A stretch of DNA of 64,000 nucleotides from Pseudarthrobacter sulfonivorans. Lineage in GTDB: Bacteria > Actinomycetota > Actinomycetes > Actinomycetales > Micrococcaceae. The notes beneath the pieces were generated by a model that did no database searches, was not told the origin of the DNA, and saw only the letters and a program-made list of their open reading frames with translations. Shown piece after piece: positions 1 to 7,999 of this stretch (positions are counted from its first letter, which is position 1; each line of letters begins with the position of its first letter). The stretch lies in contig NZ_CP013747.1 of the NCBI RefSeq assembly GCF_001484605.1, forward strand, positions 3,100,001 to 3,164,000, in the 5' to 3' direction. Position numbers and translations under genes: made by a program.

Positions 1-237
1 ACCGACTTCACCCTCACCGACGCCGGCAAGGCCTACGTGGCCGAGCATGCGGAGGAACTGGAGAACGCGTGGAACAGCGATGCGGAAGGATCCGGACCCG
101 CCTTCCACCAGAGTGTGGGCAAACTGATGGGGGTCATTCATCAGTTCCGTACGGCCGCTACGGAAGAACAGCGCAATGCTGCGGTGGAAAAGCTCGACGA
201 AACCCGCCGCGCGCTCTACCGGATCCTGGCCGACTGA
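1..237 (+). CDS. PadR-family transcriptional regulator, C-terminal part
   Basis: Reading frame 1 is open from the window edge to TGA at 235-237, giving 78 residues of a protein whose N-terminus lies outside. The first residues (TLTDAGKAYV) match the end of the PadR winged helix, where the wing is followed by a Y-x-LT-x-x-G pattern. The rest is an acidic helical tail (GKLMGVIHQFRTA, then a segment rich in E, K and R) like the PadR dimerisation helix. The call rests on this short motif only. The next gene, amt, points toward it. Confidence 0.6.
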   Translation, partial: TDFTLTDAGKAYVAEHAEELENAWNSDAEGSGPAFHQSVGKLMGVIHQFRTAATEEQRNAAVEKLDETRRALYRILAD

Positions 238-258
238 GCGCTTTTGAACGCTGTGGCC

Positions 259-1560
259 TCAGGCGAACGTGTCTTCCTTGGCGGGAGCGGCAGCAGGTGC
301 CGTGACGCCGCGGCCCAGCGGGTTGAAGTGGCTACCCAGCCCGCCGAAGGCGTAGGCGGTCTCGGCATGCTCGGAGAGATCCACCCCTGCCATCTCGGCC
401 TCGTGGCTCACCCGGAACCCGATGGTCCTGTTGATGGCCCGGCCGATCACCAGGGTCACACCGCCGGAGAGAACTACGGTGACCACTACCGCCACGGCCT
501 GCGCCGTCAGTTGCTGGAGACCGCCGCCGTAGAACAGGCCCCCGCCCTGGCCGTCCATGGGGAGAGCGACGAAGCCCAGGGCGAGTGTGCCGATGAGCCC
601 GGCGCCGAGGTGTACTCCCACCACGTCCAGGGAGTCGTCCAGCCCGAACCGGTACTTCAGGTCAACAAACACGCAGCAGGCTGCACCGGCCACCAGGCCC
701 AGGCCGATGGCGGCCACTGGGCTGATGTTGGCGCAGGACGGTGTGATGGCCACCAGGCCGGCAACAACACCGGAGGCTGCGCCCAGGGACGTGGGATGGC
801 CGTGGCGGATCTTCTCCGCCAGCAGCCAGCTGAGCATGGCCGCGGCCGGGGTGACCAGGGTGTTGATCCAGATCAGGCCGGCCTGCTCCGCGGTGGTGGC
901 GGCGCCGCCATTGAACCCGAACCAGCCGAACCACAGGATGGCCGCGCCGAGCATGATGAAGGGGACATTGTGCGGGCGGTGGCTGGGATCCTTGGCGAAG
1001 CCGTGGCGCTGGCCAACCACCAGGGCCAGGACCAGGGCGGCCGTACCGGAGCTGATTTCCACCACCGCACCGCCGGCGAAGTCGATGACCTGGCCGAAGG
1101 TCTCGGTGATGGCTCCGCCGGCGCTCATGAGCCCGCCGCCCCAGATCATGTAGGCCAAGGGGCAATAAACCAGCGTGATCCACAGCGGCACGAACACTGC
1201 CCAGGCGCTGAACTTGGCGCGGTCCGCGATGGCCCCGCTGATGAGGGCCACCGTGATGATGGCGAAGGTGGCGCTGAAGCCTGCCTTGATGAGGTCAGGG
1301 GAGCCCATGAGGTTCTGCAGCCCGAAGTTGGCGAAGGGGTTGCCAAAGATGCCCAGGATTCCCTCGCCGGTGGTCATCGAGTATCCCCATAGGACCCACA
1401 CAACTCCCACGATGCCGGCGGAGATGAAGCTCATCATGATCATGTTCAGCGCTGCCTTGGCGCGCGTCATGCCGCCATAGAAGAGGCCAAGCCCGGGTGT
1501 CATAAGCAGCACCATTGCCGCCGCGATCATCATCCAGACGTGTTGCGCAGTGATCTCCAC
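259..1560 (-). CDS. amtB: Ammonium transporter (Amt/MEP/Rh family)
   Basis: A 433-residue integral membrane protein with about 11 hydrophobic segments, the normal size for Amt channels that take up ammonium across the cytoplasmic membrane. Family signatures are the N-terminal TPGLGLFYGGM, the D-F-A-G-G segment near residue 160 and the VGVHLGAG segment near 315. The second pore histidine is present (H317). The first twin-histidine position is glutamate (E168, in DFAGGAVVEIS), as in fungal Mep1/Mep3-type channels. No glnK or glnD lies beside it. A GlnR-like box about 90-125 bases upstream of the start suggests nitrogen control. Confidence 0.95.
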   Translation of the reverse strand: MEITAQHVWMMIAAAMVLLMTPGLGLFYGGMTRAKAALNMIMMSFISAGIVGVVWVLWGYSMTTGEGILGIFGNPFANFGLQNLMGSPDLIKAGFSATFAIITVALISGAIADRAKFSAWAVFVPLWITLVYCPLAYMIWGGGLMSAGGAITETFGQVIDFAGGAVVEISSGTAALVLALVVGQRHGFAKDPSHRPHNVPFIMLGAAILWFGWFGFNGGAATTAEQAGLIWINTLVTPAAAMLSWLLAEKIRHGHPTSLGAASGVVAGLVAITPSCANISPVAAIGLGLVAGAACCVFVDLKYRFGLDDSLDVVGVHLGAGLIGTLALGFVALPMDGQGGGLFYGGGLQQLTAQAVAVVVTVVLSGGVTLVIGRAINRTIGFRVSHEAEMAGVDLSEHAETAYAFGGLGSHFNPLGRGVTAPAAAPAKEDTFA

Positions 1561-1963
1561 CGGTGGGTCCCTTTCATTGATCCTGTATACGGGGACTTTT
1601 CCTACCTGGCCCGCGCAATCCCCCCGATCAATATTTGTCGCCGCGTGTTTCCGTTTGCGCTTCGCTAAGTTGCGGATACGTTACGGCCCGGCGGCTTACG
1701 TGAAGATCGCATGACGGTGATGTTTCCGGCGTGTAAACGGGACCTGTTGAACGGCGCCGGGACGGGAGGCCCTGAGACTCCGATGCCAGCAACGGCGGGC
1801 GCCGGTCCGCGCACGTGGTGAGAAGCCGCCGTCGGACGCTGAAAGGGCAACGTTTCCTGAAAGTGAACGGCGGCTCACCGCCGTGGGGCGCCGCTTTGAC
1901 GTAGCTTGGGGGAGTGCCTCAGGCGGTCCGGGAATTTACGGTGCGCGGGGCTGGCCCGCCGGG
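1561..1963. other. Intergenic region between amt and the carbon-nitrogen hydrolase gene
   Basis: About 400 bases without a credible gene. The short open frames here have random-looking composition (Arg/Pro/Ala rich) and no ribosome binding sites. The half next to amt holds the GlnR-like box at 1647-1684. The half next to the hydrolase gene shows no feature I recognise. Confidence 0.6.
1647..1684 (-). promoter_or_regulatory. GlnR-like box upstream of amt
   Basis: Read on the minus strand, this stretch is GTAAC-n6-GCAAC-n6-AAGCG-n6-GAAAC. The actinobacterial GlnR consensus is gTnAC-n6-GaAAC repeated. Three of the four half-sites fit and all spacings are exactly six bases. It ends about 87 bases upstream of the amt start, a normal activator position. 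The match is by eye; binding is inferred. Confidence 0.5.
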
Positions 1964-2758
1964 TCAGAAGGTCCGGGCGTTGGCCAGGACGGGCAGTTGG
2001 CCGCGGACCTCGGCAATGACGGCCGGGTCAATGTCGACGACGGCGAGTTCCGGTTCGCCGCCGAGGGCCACCAGGGCAGCGCCCACGGGAGAGATGACGG
2101 CGCTGTGGCCGACGCCGGTGGGAGCCTTGCCGGCGGAGGCGATGCCGACGCTTGCCGGGTCGCCCTGTCCGCAGGCCACCACGAAGGTGGTGCTGTCCAG
2201 CGCGCGGGCCCGGACCAGGAGGTCCCACTGCTCTGCCTTGCCCTCGCCGGCGCCCCATGAGGCGCAGACAATGTTGACTTGGGCGCCGGCCTTGGCGTTG
2301 GCCGTAAACAGTGCCGGGAACCGCACGTCGTAGCAGGTGGCCAGGCCGAAGGTGGTGCCGTTCACCTCGAAGGTCACGGGGGCGGTTCCGGCGTCCACGG
2401 TATCGGACTCGGCGAACCCGAATGCATCAAAGAGATGGATCTTGTCGTAGGCGGTCTCGACGCCGGGGCCGGTGACCAGCAGCGTGTTCCGCACGCGGCC
2501 GCCGTCGCCCGGGGTGAACATGCCCGCCACCACCGTGATGTCCAGCTCTTGGGCAATGCTGCGGACGGCGGCAGCCCACGGCCCGTCCAGCGGCTCGGCA
2601 ATGTCCTTCAGGCTGTTGCCGAAGGCGCGCATGGCGGCTTCCGGGAACACCACGAGCTCCGCTCCGGCAGCTTTGGCTCGCGTGGCGTAGTCTCTGATGA
2701 GCTCCAGGTTGGCGGCCAGATCGGCTCCGGTGATGATTTGGGCCACTGCTAAACGCAT
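1964..2758 (-). CDS. Carbon-nitrogen hydrolase (nitrilase superfamily)
   Basis: 264 residues starting MRLAVAQI. GGAG lies seven bases upstream of this ATG; the frame continues further upstream but only as low-complexity sequence. The Glu-Lys-Cys triad of the superfamily is visible as E40 (VVFPEAAM), K106 (AYDKIHLFD) and C142 (ATCYDVRFP). The DKIHLFDA and CYDVRFP motifs are like those of Nit1/Nit2-type omega-amidases and deaminated-glutathione amidases, so hydrolysis of a small amide is likely; the substrate is unknown. It is divergent from the GntR gene across an operator that recurs before the transporter and DUF2848 genes, so it may belong to that pathway. Confidence 0.85.
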   Translation of the reverse strand: MRLAVAQIITGADLAANLELIRDYATRAKAAGAELVVFPEAAMRAFGNSLKDIAEPLDGPWAAAVRSIAQELDITVVAGMFTPGDGGRVRNTLLVTGPGVETAYDKIHLFDAFGFAESDTVDAGTAPVTFEVNGTTFGLATCYDVRFPALFTANAKAGAQVNIVCASWGAGEGKAEQWDLLVRARALDSTTFVVACGQGDPASVGIASAGKAPTGVGHSAVISPVGAALVALGGEPELAVVDIDPAVIAEVRGQLPVLANARTF

Positions 2759-2777
2759 GAAATTACTCCAGTCTGTT

Positions 2778-2794
2778 GTATACATAATGTATGC
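2778..2794. promoter_or_regulatory. Operator palindrome 1 (GTATACAT-N-ATGTATGC)
   Basis: A 17-base near-perfect palindrome between the divergent hydrolase and GntR genes. It overlaps the first codon of the GntR gene, which has no Shine-Dalgarno sequence, so that mRNA may be leaderless with TATACAT acting as a -10 box. The same half-site and centre spacing recur at 4983-4999. This is the expected location and form of a GntR/FCD operator with autoregulation. Confidence 0.6.
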
Positions 2795-3447
2795 GAAAAA
2801 GTTCGGCGACGGCGGCGTCCGGCCGCGAGAAGGCGTACGCGTACCTGCGCGAAAACATCCTGGTTGACCCGGCGGTGCAGGGGAAGTTCCTGAATGAGCA
2901 GGAGCTGGCCGCGGAGATCGGCGTCTCGCGAACTCCGGTCCGGGAGGCGCTCCTGCTGCTCGTCTCCGACGGCCTGGTGGAACTGATTCCGCAGCGCGGG
3001 GCATATGTTCCGCCGGTGACTGGCCGTGAAATGTCGGAACTGATGGAACTCCGGGGTGTGCTGGAAAGCCATGCCGCCCGCCTGGTTATCGAACAGAACC
3101 GCGTTCCTGCGAAAACGATGCAGGACACCCTGGACCTGCAGGCCCAGCTTCCCGAGCTGCTGAATGCGGAGGCTGCGCAGGAGTTCATCCGGCTGGACAC
3201 CCTCTTCCATCAGCTTCTGATCGACGCCGCCGGCAATGAGCTCATCTCCCGAACGTACAGCAAGCTCCATGTCCGGCAAATCCTGGTGGGCGTTTCGGCC
3301 TTGTTCCGCACCGGAGACCGGCGCGGACAGGTGTGCGCCGAACATCAGGACATCCTCGATGCCCTGATGTCCGGCGACCCCGCGAAGGCGCAGGAGGCCA
3401 TTGACCATCACCTGGCTGTCACCCGGGATATTCTGCTCCGCACCTAA
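2791..3447 (+). CDS. GntR-family transcriptional regulator (FCD subfamily)
   Basis: 218 residues. The N-terminal winged HTH is clear (LNEQELAAEIGVSRTPVREALLLL, then GLVELIPQRGAYV, residues about 30-75). An all-helical FCD ligand domain follows (ELMELRGVLESHAARL, then LDTLFHQLLIDAAGN, then HQDILDALMSGD), which usually binds a carboxylate effector, often through a metal. The gene overlaps a palindrome that recurs before the MHS transporter and DUF2848 genes, so it is the likely local regulator of all four genes. No ribosome binding site is visible before ATG 2791. Confidence 0.9.
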   Translation: MRKSSATAASGREKAYAYLRENILVDPAVQGKFLNEQELAAEIGVSRTPVREALLLLVSDGLVELIPQRGAYVPPVTGREMSELMELRGVLESHAARLVIEQNRVPAKTMQDTLDLQAQLPELLNAEAAQEFIRLDTLFHQLLIDAAGNELISRTYSKLHVRQILVGVSALFRTGDRRGQVCAEHQDILDALMSGDPAKAQEAIDHHLAVTRDILLRT

Positions 3448-3448
3448 G

Positions 3449-3513
3449 GGAGTTTTTGTCCACATAACGCGAGTTGAGAGTCGTTTTGGGTGCATTATGT
3501 GGACAAAAACTCC
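3449..3513. repeat. 65-base palindromic element with perfect 19-base arms
   Basis: The left arm (3449-3467, GGAGTTTTTGTCCACATAA) and right arm (3495-3513) are perfect reverse complements around a 27-base centre. It starts two bases after the GntR stop and lies between convergent genes. It could act as a bidirectional terminator, but the stem is AT-rich in the middle and the loop is long for that role. Its build (long arms, intergenic, at a gene end) is like the palindromic element at 15366-15410. Confidence 0.7.
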
Positions 3514-3534
3514 GGTCTTGGGAGTGGGAAATCG

Positions 3535-4926
3535 TCAGTGGCCTTTGCCGGTGGCCGACTGCTGGCGCTCTAGTGCGGATACTTCCAGCAGCAGCCGGTA
3601 GTCCTCGTCCTCCACGGTGTTGGAATCGCGGCCGAGGGCCAGTCCCACGGCGGTGACGCCTGCAGCGACTGCCACGTAGATGGCCACCGGAATCCAGGTG
3701 CCGAACTGCGCCAGCAGCAATGTGAACATCAGCGGGGCGATGGCGCCGCCGATCACGCCGGCGAACGTGTAGGCCAGGGAGCTGCCCGTGGACCGGAGCC
3801 TCGGTGAGAACTGCTCCACGATGAAGGCAGCCTGCGGGCCGTACATAAACGAGTGCGCCATGAGGCCCAGCACAATGCCGGCAATGAGCATCGGCTCGTT
3901 GTCGGCGCCCAGGACGCCGAAGAAGATGAACGTCCACACGGCGCCCACCACAGCCGCGGTGCCGTAGACCAGGCGTCGGTTGAAGCGGTCGGACACAGCG
4001 CCGGCCAGCGGGATCATAAAGAGCTGGAACGCGGAGCCGATCAGGACTGCCGTGAGCACCTGGCTGCGTTCGTAGCCGAGTGTCTGGATGCCGTAGGTGA
4101 GGGTGAAAACGGTGAACAGGGCGTAGAGCACGTCCGGGCCCACCCGGCACAGCGTGGCGGCAATGAGGGGCCGGAGTTCGGTGCTGAAGACCTCACGGAC
4201 GGGGGCGTGGGGCTGTTCGCCGTGGGCCTCGATGGCCTTGAAGATGGGGGTGTCTTCCAGCTTCAGGCGGATCCAGAGGCCGAAACCGACCAGCACGGCC
4301 GAGACAAGGAACGCGATGCGCCAGCCGAAGCCGATGAACTGTTCCTCGGTCAGGGCGAGGGTCAGGACAGCCAGGGCGCCGTTGGCCATAAGGTTGCCGG
4401 CGGGCGGGCCCACCTGGGCTGCAGACGCCCAGAAGCCGCGCCGGTGGGGGTCGCCGTATTCGCTGGAGAGCAGCACGGCGCCGCCCCATTCGCCGCCGAC
4501 TCCCACGCCCTGGGCGAACCGCAGCAGCACCAGGATGATCGGGGCGCTGATGCCGATGCTGTCGTAACCGGGGAGCACACCGATCAGGACGGTGGCCACG
4601 CCGATGATCATCAGGGTGGTCACCAGCACCTTCTTGCGGCCGATCCGGTCACCCAGGCGGCCGAAGATGATGCCACCAACAGGCCGGGACACGTAGCCCA
4701 CCGCATACGTGGAGAAGGCCAGGATGGTGCCCGTCAGGGGATCGGATGACGGGAAGAACACGAGGGGAAATACGACGGCGGCCGCGGCCGAGTAGACGGC
4801 GAAGTCATACCACTCGAGGGCGGTGCCGGTGAGGCTGGCAGCGAAGGCCTTGTACAGGCCCTTGGGGTGAATCGGCTTGTCCGGACGCGGCGCTGCGCCG
4901 GAAGCCGGAACTGGGACGTTAGCCAT
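3535..4926 (-). CDS. MFS transporter, metabolite:H+ symporter (MHS) type
   Basis: 463 residues with 12 predicted membrane segments. MHS/shikimate-permease signatures include ALEWYDFAVY near the first helix, GRLGDRIGRKKVLV after helix 2 (the MFS motif A) and RFAQGVGVGGEWGGAVLL in helix 4. The family imports organic acids and similar metabolites with protons. The start has a strong GGAGGA eight bases upstream. It is divergent from the DUF2848 gene across operator 2, so it likely imports the substrate of that pathway. Confidence 0.9.
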   Translation of the reverse strand: MANVPVPASGAAPRPDKPIHPKGLYKAFAASLTGTALEWYDFAVYSAAAAVVFPLVFFPSSDPLTGTILAFSTYAVGYVSRPVGGIIFGRLGDRIGRKKVLVTTLMIIGVATVLIGVLPGYDSIGISAPIILVLLRFAQGVGVGGEWGGAVLLSSEYGDPHRRGFWASAAQVGPPAGNLMANGALAVLTLALTEEQFIGFGWRIAFLVSAVLVGFGLWIRLKLEDTPIFKAIEAHGEQPHAPVREVFSTELRPLIAATLCRVGPDVLYALFTVFTLTYGIQTLGYERSQVLTAVLIGSAFQLFMIPLAGAVSDRFNRRLVYGTAAVVGAVWTFIFFGVLGADNEPMLIAGIVLGLMAHSFMYGPQAAFIVEQFSPRLRSTGSSLAYTFAGVIGGAIAPLMFTLLLAQFGTWIPVAIYVAVAAGVTAVGLALGRDSNTVEDEDYRLLLEVSALERQQSATGKGH

Positions 4927-4982
4927 GGGTGTTGTCCTCCACGAGATGTTTACGGGTGACGCCTGTCACGCTGGCGTTAAAT

Positions 4983-4999
4983 GTATACATTACGCATAC
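4983..4999. promoter_or_regulatory. Operator palindrome 2 (GTATACAT-N-ACGCATAC)
   Basis: It lies between the divergent MHS transporter and DUF2848 genes. The left half is identical to that of operator 1 (GTATACAT) and the right half is the mirror form with two changes, with the same one-base centre. Two matching sites in two divergent promoters support one GntR regulon of four genes. Confidence 0.55.
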
Positions 5000-5076
5000 T
5001 GGATGTACATTGGCCACCGTTTCCGGTTTCCAGTTTGTAAATTTCTCCAGCAGGACACGCAAAGGATGGACAGAAC

Positions 5077-5763
5077 ATGACGACTCTGAGCTTCGAACTT
5101 CCCGACGGCAGCACCCGGACAGTCCAGGTCAAGCACCTCCTGAACGCCGGTTATGCAGGGCGGGAGCAGGAGGAAGTGCAGGCCCACATTGCCGAGCTGG
5201 CAGAACTGGGCGTTCCGGGCCCCGCCACCACCCCGGCGCTCTACCCGGTCTCGCCGTACCTGGCGCAGCAGGTTTCCGAAGTCCGCGTGCAGCATGCCCG
5301 GACCTCCGGGGAAGCCGAATGGGCGCTGGTCATCACGGACGACGGCGTGCTGCTGACGGTCGCGTGCGACCACACGGACCGCGAGCTTGAGGTCCATGGG
5401 GTGGCCTGGAGCAAGAATGCCAGCCCGGACGTCCTGGGCCGCAAGGCGTGGCGGCTGGACGACGTGCGCGACCACCTGGACCAGATCACGCTGAAGGGCT
5501 GGGTGGGGCAGGGTGATACCGCGGACACGCTGATCCAGGACAGCTCGTTGGAAGCCCTGCTGACGCCGGACTACTGGCTGGAGGTGCTGACCGAGCGTGG
5601 CCTGAATGAGCCGGGGACGGTCCTCATTTCCGGCACGGTGGCCATGACAAGCGGGGTAAACCAGTTCGCCCGCAGCTGGAAAGTGGAGATGACAGACCCC
5701 GTGACAGGATCCACCGTGGATGCCCGGTACGTGGTGGAGCAGATGGCCGAGCCCATCGGCTGA
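5077..5763 (+). CDS. DUF2848 family protein
   Basis: 228 residues, AAGGATGG ribosome binding site before ATG. The N-terminus (TLSFELPDGSTRTVQVKHLLNAGYAGR) and the middle (TPALYPVSPYLAQQ) fit the DUF2848 family, whose members often sit beside transporters and hydrolases. The family has no established activity that I know of. A relation to fumarylacetoacetate-hydrolase-like folds is possible, since it has a GTVLISGTVAMTSGV segment like the end of that fold. The promoter shares operator 2 with the MHS transporter, so a catabolic step on the imported compound is the best guess. Confidence 0.75.
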   Translation: MTTLSFELPDGSTRTVQVKHLLNAGYAGREQEEVQAHIAELAELGVPGPATTPALYPVSPYLAQQVSEVRVQHARTSGEAEWALVITDDGVLLTVACDHTDRELEVHGVAWSKNASPDVLGRKAWRLDDVRDHLDQITLKGWVGQGDTADTLIQDSSLEALLTPDYWLEVLTERGLNEPGTVLISGTVAMTSGVNQFARSWKVEMTDPVTGSTVDARYVVEQMAEPIG

Positions 5764-5815
5764 TTCCGCCGGGCGGGGGCCCGCTGGGGTCGCAACTCCC
5801 GGTAGCATCATTGCT

Positions 5816-6214
5816 ATGCCCACTGCGCTTGAAATGGCAGGTCCCATCCTGGAAATGATGACCTGGCTGTGCCTTCCGCCGGGGCTTGCCCTGCTGTTCT
5901 ACTCGGGCATCCTTCGGCGGTTTGTGCACCCTTGGACCGTTGCAGAAGCGGTGGTCTACGCGGACGCTACCGGAACGGGCTTCCGCTGGTTTGACCGCAA
6001 GTACCAGGTCCACCACGCACCGATGTCACCCCACGACATCAAGGACCTGACCGTGGGCGACACGCTGCCGATCTACTACCACCCCAAGCGCCCCACGCAG
6101 TGGCAGACCGCAGCGCCAGAAGCGGTGGGGCGGACCGCCGTCGTGCTTGGCCGGGTGCTCACCGGGATCGGTGCCGTTTCGCTCATCGCGGGCTTCCTGC
6201 TGCCGATGTTCTGA
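5816..6214 (+). CDS. Small two-TM membrane protein of unknown function
   Basis: 132 residues from ATG 5816. One hydrophobic segment lies near the N-terminus (LCLPPGLALLFYSGIL) and one at the C-terminus (IGAVSLIAGFLLPMF), with a soluble middle containing FRWFDRKYQVHHAPMSPHDI and VGDTLPIYYHPKRPTQW. The overall shape recalls DUF3592-like proteins. The frame is open further upstream, but that part overlaps the end of the DUF2848 gene and has no ribosome binding site; the site before 5816 is also weak. Confidence 0.6.
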   Translation: MPTALEMAGPILEMMTWLCLPPGLALLFYSGILRRFVHPWTVAEAVVYADATGTGFRWFDRKYQVHHAPMSPHDIKDLTVGDTLPIYYHPKRPTQWQTAAPEAVGRTAVVLGRVLTGIGAVSLIAGFLLPMF

Positions 6215-6229
6215 CGTAGCGCGGCTGAA

Positions 6230-6571
6230 TCAGCCGGCCAGCACCACGCCGATGCCGAGCGCGCCCAGCGCAACACCCGCAAAGGCGGTCCAGAGTACCG
6301 CGGACGTATCGGCGTCGACCCTTTCGCGCGAAATTCCCCGCGCGCTGGCGCCGTACCGCCGGCGCTGAGTCAGGTAGATGGCCGCCGCTGCGGCCGCGGA
6401 TACGGCGAAAAGCAGCAGGATGGGGAAGCCGTGGTGGGGCAGCCAGCGCAGGAAGATGGCGCTGACCGTCACCAGCGCCATCATGGTCCGGCCCCACGCC
6501 AGCGTGGTCCGCTCGGGCTGGAGCCCGGGATCCCCGTGCGGCCCGGGGTCCGGAAGCCCGGTGCGGACCAC
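6230..6571 (-). CDS. DUF202 family membrane protein
   Basis: 113 residues from GTG 6571, four bases after the stop of the next gene upstream. It has the DUF202 hallmark near the N-terminus, LQPERTTLAWGRTMMALVTV, followed by three hydrophobic segments. It is one of a tandem pair with the YidH-like gene, a common arrangement. The exact start is uncertain because the frame is open upstream and no clear Shine-Dalgarno is visible. Confidence 0.75.
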   Translation of the reverse strand: MVRTGLPDPGPHGDPGLQPERTTLAWGRTMMALVTVSAIFLRWLPHHGFPILLLFAVSAAAAAAIYLTQRRRYGASARGISRERVDADTSAVLWTAFAGVALGALGIGVVLAG

Positions 6572-6575
6572 CGGG

Positions 6576-6980
6576 CTAACGCCAGAGGATAAAGACGAGG
6601 ACGACGGCGGCAGCCAGTGCCCCTGCGCCGGCCAGCAGCGGCACAATGAGCGGCAGCGGGAGTGGAGTTTTGTTGCGCATGCTCCGTTCGACGCGGATCC
6701 AGCGCCCTGCGGCGCCGGCGCTCAGCAGCATGCCCAGGAGCAGGAGCAGTACCGCCAGGCTCTTGCGGACCGGTTCCAGGAACAGGTCCGAGGTGAAGGC
6801 CTCGATGGCGATGCCGCCGGCCAGAAGCGCCAGCGCCGTGCGGATCCAAGCGAGGAAGGTTCGTTCATTGGCCAGCGTGAAGCGCGGGTCCGGCTCGGTG
6901 CCGCCGGGCAGCAGCCGTTCGGCGATCTTTCCCCGCGACGGCGGCACGGGGTCGTTGGGCGGCGTCTGGTTGCTGGGCAC
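6576..6980 (-). CDS. YidH-like DUF202 membrane protein
   Basis: 134 residues. A soluble N-terminus is followed by DPRFTLANERTFLAWIRTALALLAGGIAIEAF, the classic DUF202/YidH signature, and two more hydrophobic helices. The C-terminal residues LAAAVVLVFILWR end in the membrane. Function is unknown in the family. It is cotranscribed with the DUF202 gene downstream (gap four bases). Confidence 0.85.
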   Translation of the reverse strand: MPSNQTPPNDPVPPSRGKIAERLLPGGTEPDPRFTLANERTFLAWIRTALALLAGGIAIEAFTSDLFLEPVRKSLAVLLLLLGMLLSAGAAGRWIRVERSMRNKTPLPLPLIVPLLAGAGALAAAVVLVFILWR

Positions 6981-7002
6981 GGGGCCAGTTTAGCCGTTGG
7001 CG

Positions 7003-7896
7003 TCAGCCGGTCCTGGACGAGATGGAAACCACGGCGCTGATGAAAACAGGAAGCGCGGCGGCACTGATCAGCACTATCGCCCCGGCACCCACCCAAGCCG
7101 GCACTGTCCGGCGGGGCCGCGCGGATCTCAGCCAGGAAACCGGAACGACGCTCAGCCAGAGGAACAAGAGGAGGGTCCCAATGACGACGAGGACTGCGAA
7201 CGGTGGAAACAAGATGGCACCAACGAGCAACGGAACATAGAATTTAGCCGCTGCGGGGCCCCACAGCGGAAGGCGCTCACTCCACCAACCCGCCGCGGCA
7301 GCGACGACGGCGCCGTGAAGGAGGGCAAGTCCGGCATACAGTGCCACCGACAGCCAGCCGGGTCCAACGATGTTGAAATCGATGTTGTCCGCGCGCAGGG
7401 GATCCATCAAGGACCCTACCCACACGAGGAGGAGCAAACCGAACAGCGGTCCGGCGAGACGTCCGCGTGGAAGCCAGCGGCGTACGAGGGGGAACAGGAT
7501 CGCGGCAAGGAAGCCGGCCGGCAGGCCACCGAAGAACAGCAGGGCCATGGTCCCCCCAACGCTGGGAATTCCCACGAATGCCTGGGCCTCCGTTAGCCGG
7601 CCCTGTGCGGAAGCGGGGGATGTGTCCGCCAAAATGCGCATGACCAGCCGCCCGCCGGGCCAGGCGGCAAGCAACGCCGAGACCAGTGCGGAAAAGGACA
7701 CGACGTTGGCCCACCAGAAGAACCGGCGCAGCGCGCTCAGTTTCACGTCAGTCCGGAACTCTTGCCCGCCGGTGCCCGTGGAGGGGTGGGGCCGTGAGGC
7801 GGATGGCTCACGGATGCTGCGGCCTCCCCACAGCACCACCACCAGCAGGCCAAGGAGCAGAAAAAGGGCGGACCCCACCACAACTATTGTGGCCAT
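7003..7896 (-). CDS. Multi-pass membrane protein of unknown function
   Basis: 297 residues with about eight hydrophobic segments, starting MATIVVVGSALFLLLGLLVV. A charged loop at residues 27-55 is followed by long membrane stretches. I recognise no family. It lies directly upstream of, and on the same strand as, the DUF202 pair (gap 22 bases), so cotranscription is likely. Confidence 0.6.
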   Translation of the reverse strand: MATIVVVGSALFLLLGLLVVVLWGGRSIREPSASRPHPSTGTGGQEFRTDVKLSALRRFFWWANVVSFSALVSALLAAWPGGRLVMRILADTSPASAQGRLTEAQAFVGIPSVGGTMALLFFGGLPAGFLAAILFPLVRRWLPRGRLAGPLFGLLLLVWVGSLMDPLRADNIDFNIVGPGWLSVALYAGLALLHGAVVAAAAGWWSERLPLWGPAAAKFYVPLLVGAILFPPFAVLVVIGTLLLFLWLSVVPVSWLRSARPRRTVPAWVGAGAIVLISAAALPVFISAVVSISSRTG

Positions 7897-7999
7897 CGCT
7901 GATCACCATCCACATCCAAAGGATGGATCAATTGTGCTCCCAACCGCGGGTACGGGCTACCTCCGCTGGGCGTTTCCGAACGCTGTCACGTCTCCAGGG

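Noticed and set aside
244-1392. Long plus-strand open frame opposite the ammonium transporter gene
   Set aside because: Low-complexity Gly/Ala/Arg composition, no ribosome site, and it is the mirror of a clear amt gene; typical of GC-rich DNA.
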